A program made the translations under genes and the position numbers. A model generated the notes under the pieces. The model was given only the letters and a program-made list of their open reading frames with translations, did no database searches and was not told the origin of the DNA. Source: Serinicoccus profundi (GTDB lineage Bacteria > Actinomycetota > Actinomycetes > Actinomycetales > Dermatophilaceae). From it: 64,000 bases of DNA. Positions 1-8,056 of this stretch are shown one piece after another. Every line of letters starts with the position of its first letter. Positions within the stretch are counted from its first letter, which is position 1. Where the stretch lies: the NCBI RefSeq assembly GCF_008001015.1, contig NZ_CP042862.1, positions 1,736,001-1,800,000 on the forward strand. Reading direction: 5' to 3'.

Positions 1-710
1 AGGCGCAGGATGTGCGGCACCTGGGTGGCCGACCACATGACGAACTGCTCGCCGGTGGGGTCCACCACGGTGGAGCGCGGCTCCATGAACGCGGGGATGA
101 GTCGCTGCTGGCGGAACTCGCGCTCGACGACGACGTCGGCGTCGCGGATGGCGTCCTCGACGCTCGAGCCGGTGCCGGCCTCGGCCGAGTCGAAGACCCA
201 GGTGGCCGAGCGGTTGGTGCCGAGGTCGGGGTGGGCGAGCTCTTCGTCGGCGGCGGCCTTCTTGAGGTCGAGGGCGGCGGGCAGCTCGGCGTAGTCGACG
301 TCGACGAGCTCGGCGGCGTCCCGCGCTGCCGCAGCGGTGCGCGCGGCGACGACGGCCACGACCTCGCCGGAGAAGGCGACCCGGTCGACGGCGATCGCCG
401 GGTGCGGCGGGGCCATCTGGTCCTCGGTGATCGGCCAGGCGCACGGCAGGCTGCCCTGGAGGTCCTTGACGTCCTCGCCGGTCAGCACGGCGATGACGCC
501 CGGAGCCTCCTTGGCGGCGCTGGCGTCGATGCCGGTGATGCTCGCGTGCGCGACCGGGCTGCGGACCATCGCCAGGTGGAGCATGCCCTGCAGCTGCAGG
601 TTGTCGGTCCACTTGGTGCGGCCGGTGATGAGCCGCTGGTCCTCCTTGCGACGTCGGTCGCGGCCGACCTCGAGACTCGTGGTCTGTGGCCGGTCGTCGA
701 CGGCGGTCAC
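1..710 (-). CDS. Molybdenum hydroxylase large subunit (CoxL/XdhA-type), partial
   Basis: This is the N-terminal 236 codons of a molybdopterin-cytosine-dinucleotide dehydrogenase large subunit; the rest lies beyond the left edge. The reading from the GTG at 710 shows the family pattern: a G-R-x-K-W-T-D segment followed by M-V-R-S-P-V-A-H-A, then a V-L-T-G-E-D block and [13 protein letters not shown], as in the a/b-hammerhead domain of CoxL and xanthine dehydrogenases. The GTG overlaps the stop of the 2Fe-2S subunit gene by four bases, implying translational coupling. The active-site loop that separates form I CO dehydrogenase from other substrates is not in the window, so the substrate (CO, purine or aldehyde) cannot be assigned. 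Confidence 0.9.
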   Translation of the reverse strand, partial: MTAVDDRPQTTSLEVGRDRRRKEDQRLITGRTKWTDNLQLQGMLHLAMVRSPVAHASITGIDASAAKEAPGVIAVLTGEDVKDLQGSLPCAWPITEDQMAPPHPAIAVDRVAFSGEVVAVVAARTAAAARDAAELVDVDYAELPAALDLKKAAADEELAHPDLGTNRSATWVFDSAEAGTGSSVEDAIRDADVVVEREFRQQRLIPAFMEPRSTVVDPTGEQFVMWSATQVPHILR

Positions 711-1189
711 GACTGCTCACCTCCGCTCGCGGCGGACTGGCCGGAGGCCTGCAGGACCGCCTTGACGATGTTGTGGTAGCCCGTGCAGCGGCAGAGGTTG
801 CCCTCCATGCCGTGCCGGACCTCGTCCTCGGTGGGACTCGGGTTGGTGTTGAGCAGGTCGGTGGCCTGCATGATCATGCCGGGGGTGCAGAAGCCGCACT
901 GGAGGGCGTGGCAGTCGCGGAAGGCCTCCTGCACCGGGGTGAGGGTCTCGCCGTCGGCCAGGCCCTCGATCGTCGTCACCTCGTGCCCGTCGGCCTGGAC
1001 GGCGAGCACGTTGCACGACTTCACGCTGCGCCCGTCGAGGAGCACGGTGCAGGCGCCGCAGTTGCTCGTGTCGCAGCCCACGACGGTGCCGGTCTTGCCG
1101 AGCGTCTCGCGGAGGTGGAAGACGAGGAGGGTTCGGGGTTCGACCTCGTCGGTGTACGTCGTGCCGTCCACGGTCACGGTGATCTTCAT
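707..1189 (-). CDS. 2Fe-2S subunit of molybdenum hydroxylase (CoxS-type)
   Basis: The protein of 160 residues is the small electron-transfer subunit carrying two [2Fe-2S] clusters between the molybdenum centre and FAD or another acceptor. The plant-type cluster uses C39, C44, C47 and C59; the second cluster uses the C98-x2-C101 and C133-x-C135 pairs before a T-G-Y-x-N-I-V motif. Length and spacing match CoxS. The ATG at 1189 is preferred over upstream starts because GGGAG lies just before it and the b-strand starting M-K-I-T-V is the usual N-terminus. The gene sits directly upstream of the large subunit. No FAD (CoxM) subunit gene is seen in the window; it may lie outside. Confidence 0.95.
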   Translation of the reverse strand: MKITVTVDGTTYTDEVEPRTLLVFHLRETLGKTGTVVGCDTSNCGACTVLLDGRSVKSCNVLAVQADGHEVTTIEGLADGETLTPVQEAFRDCHALQCGFCTPGMIMQATDLLNTNPSPTEDEVRHGMEGNLCRCTGYHNIVKAVLQASGQSAASGGEQS

Positions 1190-1279
1190 ACGGCTCTCCC
1201 GTCCGGAAGATGAGGGGACTTCGTTGTCCTCCCCGATCCTGCCGTGACGGTGGGTCACGCGCAACAGATAGGAGCGGGG

Positions 1280-2416
1280 TCAGACGATATGCCGGTGGAT
1301 CGCGCCCGCGGTCTCGCGCAGCGGCTCCCCGCCGCCGCCCCAGCGCAGCGCGATGATCTCGCTGGCGATGCTCACCGCCGTCTCCTCCGGCGTCCGGGCA
1401 CCGAGGTCGAGACCGATCGGGCTGCGCAGGCGGGAGAGCTGGTCCTCGGTCAGGCCGACATCGCGCAGCCGGGCCAGGCGGTCCTCGTGGGTGCGGCGCG
1501 AGCCCATCGCGCCGACGTAGGCCAGGTCGGGGGCGTCCGGGCCGAGCAGCACCTCGAGCAGGGGCACGTCGAACTTCGGGTCGTGGGTGAGGACGCAGGC
1601 GACCGTGCGCGCGTCGAGCGCGTCCTGCTCGACCTGGGACTCGACATACCGGTGCGGCCAGGAGACGACGACCTCGTCGGCGTCCGGGAAGCGGCTGCGC
1701 GTCGCGAAGACCGGGCGGGCGTCGCAGACCGTCACGCGGTAGCCGAGGAAGCTGCCCATCCGGGCCACCGCGGAGGCGAAGTCGATCGCGCCGAAGACGA
1801 GCATCCGCGGGCGGGGGGCGTAGGAGGCGACGAAGACGCGCATGCCCTCGCCGCGCCGCTCACCGTCCGGGCCGTACTCCAGCGTGGCGGTCCGACCCTG
1901 CGCGAGCATGCCGCGCGCGTCGTCGGTGACGGCGGCGTCGGCCCGGTCGCTGCCGAGCGTGCCGACGACCGACGCCGGCTCCGGGCGGACCACGAGCCGC
2001 CGCCCGAGGTGGGCCTCCTCGGGGTGGGCGACCACGGTGACCACGGCGACCGGTCGACCCGCGTCGATGTCGGCGGCGATCTCCCCCAGCTCCGGGAAGT
2101 CCGTGCGGGAGACGCGTTCGACGTAGATGTCGAGGATCCCGCCGCACGTCAGGCCTACACCCATCGCCTCGTCGTCGGAGACGCCATACCGCTGCAGCAC
2201 CGGGGCGCCGCTGTCGATCACCTCCTGGCCGAGCTCGTAGACCGCGCCCTCGACACACCCCCCGGAGACCGAGCCGACCGCCTCGCCGTCGACGCCGACG
2301 AGCATGGCCGCACCCGGCTGGCGGGGGGCCGACTTCCAGGTGCCGACGACGGTCGCGAGGGCCACCTGCTGGTCGTCCTGCCACCACGTGAGGAGCCTGT
2401 CCAGGACATCGCGCAT
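1280..2416 (-). CDS. XdhC/CoxI family molybdoenzyme maturation protein
   Basis: The protein of 378 residues belongs to the XdhC/CoxI family, which binds and inserts (often sulfurated) molybdenum cofactor into molybdenum hydroxylases. The N-terminal XdhC domain shows A-T-V-V-G-T-W-x-S-A-P-R around residues 21-31 and S-G-G-C-V-E at 51-56. The C-terminal Rossmann-like domain begins near residue 204 (M-L-V-F-G-A) and carries G-S-R-R-T-H-E-D-R near residue 300 and [11 protein letters not shown] near 340, all family hallmarks. It lies 90 bases upstream of the 2Fe-2S subunit gene on the same strand and presumably matures that enzyme. The intervening 90 bases show no clear structure. Confidence 0.92.
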   Translation of the reverse strand: MRDVLDRLLTWWQDDQQVALATVVGTWKSAPRQPGAAMLVGVDGEAVGSVSGGCVEGAVYELGQEVIDSGAPVLQRYGVSDDEAMGVGLTCGGILDIYVERVSRTDFPELGEIAADIDAGRPVAVVTVVAHPEEAHLGRRLVVRPEPASVVGTLGSDRADAAVTDDARGMLAQGRTATLEYGPDGERRGEGMRVFVASYAPRPRMLVFGAIDFASAVARMGSFLGYRVTVCDARPVFATRSRFPDADEVVVSWPHRYVESQVEQDALDARTVACVLTHDPKFDVPLLEVLLGPDAPDLAYVGAMGSRRTHEDRLARLRDVGLTEDQLSRLRSPIGLDLGARTPEETAVSIASEIIALRWGGGGEPLRETAGAIHRHIV

Positions 2417-2487
2417 GGCGTCAGGATGGCACGCAGGTGCAGCATCGGCACGACGGAGACCGTGACGGACGCCGACGATCAGCCGTC

Positions 2488-3031
2488 ATGGGGACCACAG
2501 AGACGCTGTACGACCGGGTGGCGCAGGCTGTCGCGGCCGGGGGTGGGGAGTTCCTCGTCGAGCGCACCGCCACCGGCTTCGACGTGCAGGCCGACGTGCA
2601 GGACCACCGTTGGGTCGGCGCCGCCTACCGCGCCGGCATCCGCGAGCTGACCATCCACCACGTCGCCGTGGACGAGGTGAACGGCACCTATACCGTCACC
2701 GACGACCTTCGGGCCGCGACGTGGGAGGCGGGGGCGGCCGGGCCGAAGTTCGTCCCGCGGGCCTCGATGAGCCGGTCGCTCGGGACGTTCCGGCAGGTGC
2801 GGCGCTCCTACCGGACGCAGGTGGGTGCGGACGGGCGTCCGGAGACCGTTCTGGACCACGTCTTCGACTCGGCCCGGGGGCGCAAGCTGGTCGAGAGGGA
2901 GGCTGCGGAGCTGGGCCTGGAGAAGCGGATGAACACGCCCGCCAAGGTCGGGCTGACCTTTGCGGTGCTGGCGCTCGTCGTCCGCCCTGGTGGCGCTGGT
3001 CGTGGCCGCCGCGGTGACCCTCTCGACCTGA
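2488..3031 (+). CDS. Hypothetical protein with C-terminal membrane helix, apparent frameshift
   Basis: I do not recognise the family. From the ATG at 2488 the frame codes a soluble domain of about 155 residues rich in Thr, Val and Arg. It then enters a hydrophobic stretch (V-G-L-T-F-A-V-L-A-L-V-V) and abruptly turns into Gly/Arg-rich sequence that runs to a stop at 3165, through an inverted repeat and into the end of the opposite gene. Moving one base at about 2975-2982 instead continues the hydrophobic run (A-L-V-A-L-V-V-A-A-A-V) and stops at 3031. That gives one convincing C-terminal transmembrane helix. I take 3031 as the ancestral end. Either a sequencing indel or a real frameshift could explain this. 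Confidence 0.55.
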
Positions 3032-3045
3032 TCCGGCGCCGGTCT

Positions 3046-3091
3046 GGAGCGTCCCGTGGGAGTGGTGCATATGCCCCAGATCCACGGGACG
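3046..3091. repeat. Structured palindrome, copy A (also likely terminator)
   Basis: Perfect 10-bp arms at 3050-3059 and 3082-3091 enclose 22 bases that can form a smaller inner stem. It lies between two convergent genes and could end transcription from both sides. The first 12 bases and the last 9 are identical to the palindrome at 15124-15175, and the intervening stretch is related, so this looks like one copy of a dispersed element rather than a one-off terminator. Confidence 0.6.
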
Positions 3092-3113
3092 TCGACGAAC
3101 GTCCTCGTGAACC

Positions 3114-4229
3114 TCAGGCTGAGGCGACGCGGTCGAGGATCTCCTGGAAGGCCGCCAGCGAGTGACCGGCGACGAAGTCGTCCACGTGCGGCAGGACTGC
3201 GACGATCCCGGCCTGCACGGGGGCATACCCCTCCTTGCCGCGGTGCGGGTTGGCCCAGATCACCCGGTGCGCCAACGAGCGCAGTCGTCGCAGCTGCTCC
3301 CCCAGCAGCTCCGGCGACTGCCGCTCCCACCCGTCGCTGAGCACGACGACGACCGCGCCGCGGGCCATCCCGCGCCGGCCCCACCGCCGCAGGAAGACGT
3401 CGATCGCCTCGCCCAGTCGCGTCCCGCCGGACCAGTCCGGCACCGTCTCACCGGCCGCGAGCAGGGCCCGGTCCGGATCGCGCTCGCGCAGGGCTCGCGT
3501 GAGGTGGGTCAGCCGGGTGCCGATGCTAAAGACCTCGGTGGTGTGCGGGCTCTCCTGGACCACGGTGTGCGCCAGCCGGAGCAGACTGTCGGCGTAGGAC
3601 CCCATCGAGCCCGACACGTCGACCAGGAGGATGACCCGACGGCGACGGATCGTCTTGTCGCGCAACCGGATCCGGGTGGGCTCACCGAGGTTCCGCAGGT
3701 GCGCGCGGACCGTCGCCCGCCCGTCCACCTCCCCCCGCCGTGACCGGGTATGCCGTCGCGCGGGCCGGGTGGGGTGGCGCAACCGGAGCGTGCCGAACTG
3801 CCGGCGGAGAGCGGCCCGGTCCGCGGGCGCCAGACCGGCGATGTCGCGATGGCGCAGCACCTCCTGCGCCGAGGCGGCGACCCGCACGAGGTCATCCTCG
3901 GAGCCCGGCTCGCCCTCCCCCGACGGCTCGTCCAGGGAGGCCTGCACCGCCGTGGGGGCGGGCGGCTCGTCCCGGCTCACCGCCTGCATGGGCCGGCCCC
4001 CGAACCACCCGGTGAAGACCCGGTCGTAGGGCTCGAGGTCGGCAGGTCCCGCGGTGAGGGTGGCACGCCCCGCCCAGTAGACGCGCGCCCGGTCGCCGAG
4101 ACCCGTTGCGGCACAGGCCTGCAGGAAGGTCCGCTCCCGGTCGGCGCTCACCGGCAGGCCGGCGGCGCGGCAGGCCCGCGCGAACCCGCCCAGCGCCTGA
4201 CCGGGGCTCCATCCCTCGACCTGCGTCAC
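3114..4229 (-). CDS. CoxE-like VWA domain protein
   Basis: The protein of 371 residues has a C-terminal von Willebrand factor A domain with an intact MIDAS metal site (D204-x-S206-x-S208) following a basic R-R-R-R-V-I-L-L-V stretch. The N-terminal part is the helical region typical of CoxE/YehP-type proteins. In CO-dehydrogenase clusters CoxE acts with the AAA ATPase CoxD in assembling the active site of the molybdenum enzyme; the MoxR gene 12 bases upstream is the expected partner. The gene is convergent with the frameshifted gene at 2488. The product is probably cytoplasmic, with no signal peptide seen. Confidence 0.92.
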   Translation of the reverse strand: MTQVEGWSPGQALGGFARACRAAGLPVSADRERTFLQACAATGLGDRARVYWAGRATLTAGPADLEPYDRVFTGWFGGRPMQAVSRDEPPAPTAVQASLDEPSGEGEPGSEDDLVRVAASAQEVLRHRDIAGLAPADRAALRRQFGTLRLRHPTRPARRHTRSRRGEVDGRATVRAHLRNLGEPTRIRLRDKTIRRRRVILLVDVSGSMGSYADSLLRLAHTVVQESPHTTEVFSIGTRLTHLTRALRERDPDRALLAAGETVPDWSGGTRLGEAIDVFLRRWGRRGMARGAVVVVLSDGWERQSPELLGEQLRRLRSLAHRVIWANPHRGKEGYAPVQAGIVAVLPHVDDFVAGHSLAAFQEILDRVASA

Positions 4230-4241
4230 GGCATACCTCCG

Positions 4242-5135
4242 CTAGCGGGTGAGCATCCGGTCGAGCGCGACGCGCACGCGTTCGGCGTCCTCGCGGTACT
4301 TCACCGCGGCCCCCATCGTCGCGGCGGCGACCTCGGGGTCGAGTCGGCTCTGGCCGAGCGCGGTCAGCGCCCGCGCCCAGTCCAGGGTCTCGGCCACCCC
4401 GGGCGGCTTGACCATCGTCTCGTCGGCGCGCAGCTGCTGGACGAGGGTGACGACCTCGCGGGCCAGCTCCTCCTGCACCTCGGGCAGCCGCGCGTGCACG
4501 ATCTCCAGCTCGCGGTCCAGACCCGGGTGCTCGATCCAGTGATAGAGGCAGCGCCGTTTGAGCGCGTCGTGCAGCTCCCGCGTGCGGTTGGAGGTGAGCA
4601 CGACGAAGGGCGGCGTGCTCGCCGCGACCAGACCGAGCTCGGGGATGCTCACCGACCACGTCGACAGGACCTCCAGCAGGAAGGCCTCGAACTCGTCGTC
4701 CGCCCGGTCGATCTCGTCGATGAGCAGCACGCAGGGAGCCTCGCGCAGCGCCTGGAGCACCGGGCGGGCCTGGAGGAAACGCTCGTCGAAGAGCTCGGCC
4801 TCCAGCTCGGCGACCTGCCCCTCCCGGGCCTCGCCGGCGAGCGCCTCGACCGCGCGCAGGTGCAGGATCTGCCGGGGGAAGTCCCAGTCGTAGAGCGCCT
4901 GGCTGGCCTCGATCCCCTCGTAGCACTGCAGTCGGATGAGCGGCACCCCCATCAGCTGGGCCATCGCCTCGGCCAGCGCTGTCTTGCCGGTCCCCGGCTC
5001 CCCCTCGAGCAGGAGCGGCCGCTGCAGCGCGTGGGCCAGCCAGGTGACCGTCGCCAGCCCGTCGTCGGCGAGGTAGGCCGTCTGGGCCAGGGCGTCGCGC
5101 AGGGTGTCCGGGCTGGCCAGGGCGGGGTGCGGCAT
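4242..5135 (-). CDS. MoxR family AAA ATPase (CoxD-like)
   Basis: The protein of 297 residues is a MoxR-type AAA+ ATPase, the chaperone partner of VWA proteins in metallo-enzyme maturation. Walker A G-E-P-G-T-G-K-T is at residues 45-52, Walker B V-L-L-I-D-E at 135-140, and sensor 1 is V-L-T-S-N-R. I place the start at ATG 5135; the frame stays open upstream but would run across the divergent GntR gene. No strong ribosome-binding site is seen. Adjacency to the VWA gene and to the XdhC and 2Fe-2S genes suggests a role in maturing the molybdenum hydroxylase. Confidence 0.92.
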   Translation of the reverse strand: MPHPALASPDTLRDALAQTAYLADDGLATVTWLAHALQRPLLLEGEPGTGKTALAEAMAQLMGVPLIRLQCYEGIEASQALYDWDFPRQILHLRAVEALAGEAREGQVAELEAELFDERFLQARPVLQALREAPCVLLIDEIDRADDEFEAFLLEVLSTWSVSIPELGLVAASTPPFVVLTSNRTRELHDALKRRCLYHWIEHPGLDRELEIVHARLPEVQEELAREVVTLVQQLRADETMVKPPGVAETLDWARALTALGQSRLDPEVAAATMGAAVKYREDAERVRVALDRMLTR

Positions 5136-5191
5136 ACCGGCAGCATCGCGGACGCGCCGGGCGTTGTCCACGGCGGGGTGCGGGGGCGTCG

Positions 5192-5197
5192 TAGTCT
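5192..5197 (+). promoter_or_regulatory. -10 element (TAGTCT), leaderless promoter of the GntR gene
   Basis: TAGTCT lies seven bases before the GTG at 5205, so transcription would begin at or next to the start codon. No ribosome-binding site is present, which fits a leaderless mRNA. The same spacing recurs at many starts in this window. Confidence 0.5.
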
Positions 5198-5204
5198 GCG
5201 GCGT

Positions 5205-5558
5205 GTGAGCGCCAGCCTCGAGGTCAGTGCCGACTCCCCCACCCCTGTCTTCGAGCAGATCGTGGAGCAGGTCGTCGCTGCCATCCGCGACGGGCACCTC
5301 GTGCCGGGCGAGAAGCTGCCGTCCGTGCGGCAGCTCGCCACCGACCTCGGGGTCGCGCCGAACACCGTGGCCAAGGCCTACCGCCAGCTCGAGGAGGAGG
5401 GGCACGTCGAGACGCGGGGCCGGGGCGGCACCCTCGTGCGCGGCGAGCTCGCCCCCTCGCTGCCGAGCCGCGGCGCCGCCGAGGACTTCGCGCGCGCATC
5501 CCGTGCCGACGGCCTCGACCTCGCCCAGGCCATCGGGCTGCTGCGCCGCAGCTGGTGA
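5205..5558 (+). CDS. GntR family (YtrA subfamily) transcriptional regulator
   Basis: The protein of 117 residues holds a winged helix-turn-helix (P-V-F-E-Q-I-V-E-Q-V near the N-terminus, then L-P-S-V-R-Q-L-A-T-D-L-G-V-A-P-N-T-V-A-K-A-Y-x-x-L) followed by only a short C-terminal tail. That is the length and layout of YtrA-type regulators, which usually repress ABC transporter genes. It is transcribed away from the MoxR/CoxE genes and ends 18 bases from the opposite-strand nucleotidyltransferase gene. Its target is not evident; the divergent MoxR promoter region is the simplest candidate. Confidence 0.92.
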   Translation: MSASLEVSADSPTPVFEQIVEQVVAAIRDGHLVPGEKLPSVRQLATDLGVAPNTVAKAYRQLEEEGHVETRGRGGTLVRGELAPSLPSRGAAEDFARASRADGLDLAQAIGLLRRSW

Positions 5559-5576
5559 GGCTCCGGTGACCTCGGT

Positions 5577-6170
5577 TCAGCGGGTGTCGACGTCCACGCC
5601 GGTCGCGAGGTCGCCGCACTCGACGAGGGTGGGCCGCGCCCGCCGGAGGTAGGACCGGGCGCCGTGGTCGCCGCGGGAGTCGGCCAGCACCCCCTGCCAG
5701 TGGTCCTGGCCGAGCAGCACCGGGTGACCGGGCACGCCGTCGTAGGCCGCTCGCGCCAGGCTGGAGGGTCGTGCACCGTCCTGCAGCAGCCGGACCAGGA
5801 CGTCGGGGCCGATGTCGGGCAGGTCGACGAGGTGGACGACGGCGGCCAGCGGGACGGTCCGTCCCCGGGCGACCAGCTGCATCAGGCCGGCCGCGAGGGA
5901 GTGCCCCATCCCCTGCTCCCAGGTGCCGCAGAAGGTCGTGGACACCGGCCCATCACCGGGGAAGGCGTCGGCGAGCCGCTGCTCGACCTGGTCCGCCTCC
6001 GCACCGGTGACCACCAGCACGTCGCCGCAGCCGCCGTCCAGCAGCACCTGGGTGGACCGCACGACCCACGGCACCTCATCGGTCCGTGCCAGTGCCTTGG
6101 GCCCGCCGAAGCGCCGCCCCGCCCCGGCGGCGAGCAGGAGACCGGTGATGCGTGCCGAGGGTGTCGCCAT
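5577..6170 (-). CDS. MobA-like NTP transferase (molybdenum cofactor cytidylyltransferase-type)
   Basis: The protein of 197 residues is a GT-A-fold nucleotidyltransferase with the L-A-A-G-A-G-R-R-F-G-G-P-K signature at residues 13-25 and a later V-H-L-V-D-L-P-D metal-binding motif. Relatives (MocA, CoxMI-type, NboR) convert molybdopterin to the cytosine dinucleotide form used by CoxL/XdhA enzymes, which matches the neighbouring cluster. The ATG at 6170 is preferred over an upstream in-frame ATG because the extra residues are not part of the fold. GTP or CTP preference cannot be read from sequence alone. Confidence 0.88.
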   Translation of the reverse strand: MATPSARITGLLLAAGAGRRFGGPKALARTDEVPWVVRSTQVLLDGGCGDVLVVTGAEADQVEQRLADAFPGDGPVSTTFCGTWEQGMGHSLAAGLMQLVARGRTVPLAAVVHLVDLPDIGPDVLVRLLQDGARPSSLARAAYDGVPGHPVLLGQDHWQGVLADSRGDHGARSYLRRARPTLVECGDLATGVDVDTR

Positions 6171-6201
6171 GGATGTCAGTGTGCCGGTCCATGATGGGGG
6201 C

Positions 6202-6570
6202 ATGAGCATCGTGGTGGATCTCGCCGACCTGGGGCAGGCCCTGGCCCGGCACCCGACGGCCTACCTCCTGCTGTCCGCCGACGAGCGGCCGCACGTGGGC
6301 GAGGTCGAGGTCACGCTGCGCGACGGCGTGGTCGTGGTCTCGACACCAGGGCGCACCGCCCAGCGGGTGGCGCCGGAGCGCCCGGCCGTGACCCTGCTGC
6401 TGCCGCCGGGCGAGGCGGAGGGCTACAGCCTCATCGTCGACGGCCAAGCCGCCCTGGTCGACGGGGAGCTGCACGTGACGCCGACCCACGCGGTGCTGCA
6501 CCGGCGCCCCCGCGCGGACTCGCCGCCGTCGGCCACCGGGTGCGGCAACGACTGTCAGCCGCTGTCGTGA
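6202..6570 (+). CDS. Pyridoxamine 5'-phosphate oxidase-fold protein
   Basis: The protein of 122 residues resembles small actinobacterial PPOX-fold (FMN-binding split barrel) proteins. It has a H-P-T-A-Y-L-L-L-S-A-D-E-R-P-H-V-G-E-V stretch near the N-terminus, then alternating b-strands ending with G-Q-A-A-L-V-D-G. It ends with a short tail containing C-G-N-D-C, a possible metal or redox pair. The start at ATG 6202 gives the compact domain. The last bases overlap the start of the pentapeptide-repeat gene. Substrate and cofactor are unknown, and the assignment rests on fold-like pattern rather than catalytic residues. Confidence 0.65.
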   Translation: MSIVVDLADLGQALARHPTAYLLLSADERPHVGEVEVTLRDGVVVVSTPGRTAQRVAPERPAVTLLLPPGEAEGYSLIVDGQAALVDGELHVTPTHAVLHRRPRADSPPSATGCGNDCQPLS

Positions 6571-7172
6571 GCGGTGCTGTCGCCGAGGAGGTGGGCCGGA
6601 CGTTCCTTGACGAGGACTGGTATGCCGTCGAGCTCACCGGCCAGGCCTGGCGCGGCTGCGTCTTCCGCGAGGTCGACCTCACCGAGGCGCTGACCTCGGG
6701 CTGTCGCTTCGTGGACTGCACCTTCGATCGGTGCCGGCTCAACGCCTCGACCCACCGGCAGACCTCCTTCACCGCGTGCACCTTCACCGACACCTCGCTC
6801 TTCGACGCCACCCTGGAGGGGTGCCGGCTGGACGGCAGCAGCTTCTCCGGCTGCGACCTGCGCCCGCTCACCGTCTCGGGCGGGTCGTGGTGGGGCGTGT
6901 CCTTGCGCGGGGCCGACCTGCGCGACCAGGACCTCGCCGGGCTGCGGCTCACCGAGGCCGACCTCAGCGACGCCGACCTGCGCAAGACCTCGCTGCGCGG
7001 CGCCGACCTGTCCGGCGCGGTCCTGCGCTCGGCCCGCGCCGAGGGGGCCGACCTGCGCGAGGCCGGTCTCGTGGGGGCCGACCTCACCGACGCCGCCCTG
7101 CGTGGTGCGCGGCTCGACCTGGCCGGCGCCCTCGCGGTCGCCGAGTCGCTCGGTGCGCTCGTCGAGACCTGA
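6567..7172 (+). CDS. Pentapeptide repeat protein
   Basis: The protein of about 201 residues is dominated by A-D-L-x-x / A-x-L-R-G type five-residue repeats forming a right-handed quadrilateral b-helix, mainly in its second half. The first half has a looser Cys/Phe-containing version (C-x-F-x-x). Such proteins range from DNA-gyrase mimics (MfpA/Qnr) to unknown scaffolds. The start is probably GTG 6567, which overlaps the previous stop as GTGA; a GTG at 6540 is also in frame. Coupling to the PPOX-fold gene suggests joint expression. Confidence 0.88.
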   Translation: MSGAVAEEVGRTFLDEDWYAVELTGQAWRGCVFREVDLTEALTSGCRFVDCTFDRCRLNASTHRQTSFTACTFTDTSLFDATLEGCRLDGSSFSGCDLRPLTVSGGSWWGVSLRGADLRDQDLAGLRLTEADLSDADLRKTSLRGADLSGAVLRSARAEGADLREAGLVGADLTDAALRGARLDLAGALAVAESLGALVET

Positions 7173-7222
7173 CGACACGGCATACCTCATCCACGACACC
7201 CCTGACGACAGGAGCGAGACCC

Positions 7223-7993
7223 ATGGCCCTCATCCGGTGCGACTTCTTCTCCGACGCCCTCGAGCTGTCGACCTCGATGACGGTGATCCTGCCGCAACGG
7301 GTCGAGAGCCGGATCGGCATCGACGAGCCGCCCGCCACCGACGCGCCACCGCCGGTGCTCTACCTCCTGCACGGGTTGAGCGACGACGACACGATCTGGT
7401 CGCGGCGCACCTCGATCGAGCGGCATGCCGAGCGGCTCGGGCTCGCGGTCGTCATGCCGGCGGTGCACCGCAGCTTCTACACCGACATGCGCCACGGCGG
7501 GCGTTACTGGACCTTCGTCTCCGAGGAGCTTCCGAAGGTCGTCGCGCAGCTCTTCCGCGTCTCGACCGAGCGGGAGCGCACCTTCGTGGCCGGCCTGTCG
7601 ATGGGCGGCTACGGCGCGCTGCAGCTGGCGCTGCGGCAGCCGGAGCGCTTCGCCGCCGCGGCGTCGCTGTCCGGCGCGCTCGACCTCGTGAGCTTCACCG
7701 AGCAGGGCCAGCGGGAGGAGACGATGCGCCTGGTGCTCGGTGACGAGCCGGTCCGGGGCAGCCGCAGCGACCTGTTCCACCTCCTCGCCGAGGCGGACGT
7801 CGACGCGCTCCCCCCGCTCTTCGTCGCCTCCGGCACCGAGGACGTCCTCGTGGGTCACTCCCACCGCTTCGCCGAGGCCGCCCGCTCCCGCGGCGCCGAG
7901 GTCACCGAGCGCTACGCGCCTGGAGGCCACACCTGGGACTACTGGGACGACGTCATCCAGGACGTCCTCGCCTGGCTGCCGCTGCCCTCCTGA
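7223..7993 (+). CDS. Esterase family protein (esterase D / tributyrin esterase type)
   Basis: The protein of 256 residues is an a/b hydrolase. The nucleophile elbow G-L-S126-M-G-G-Y follows F-V-A; the oxyanion segment L-L-H-G-L-S is at 48-53; the catalytic His is in G-G-H-T-W-D-Y-W near 233; and an Asp lies in the G-T-E-D-V-L loop. This arrangement matches EstA/EsteraseD-like carboxylesterases. No signal peptide is present, so it is probably cytoplasmic. AGGAG at 7210-7214 precedes the ATG at 7223. It stands alone between the pentapeptide gene and the ABC exporter; the physiological ester is unknown. Confidence 0.9.
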   Translation: MALIRCDFFSDALELSTSMTVILPQRVESRIGIDEPPATDAPPPVLYLLHGLSDDDTIWSRRTSIERHAERLGLAVVMPAVHRSFYTDMRHGGRYWTFVSEELPKVVAQLFRVSTERERTFVAGLSMGGYGALQLALRQPERFAAAASLSGALDLVSFTEQGQREETMRLVLGDEPVRGSRSDLFHLLAEADVDALPPLFVASGTEDVLVGHSHRFAEAARSRGAEVTERYAPGGHTWDYWDDVIQDVLAWLPLPS

Positions 7994-8041
7994 GGCCCGG
8001 CCCAGCCTCACCAGGCCCGGCCTGAACCCTTGCGTCGGGTG

Positions 8042-8047
8042 TAAGGT
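8042..8047 (+). promoter_or_regulatory. -10 element (TAAGGT) of ABC exporter operon
   Basis: TAAGGT lies nine bases before the GTG at 8057. No convincing -35 hexamer is found at the normal distance, and no ribosome-binding site precedes the GTG, so the transcript is probably leaderless or nearly so. Confidence 0.45.
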
Positions 8048-8056
8048 CGTGCGTTT

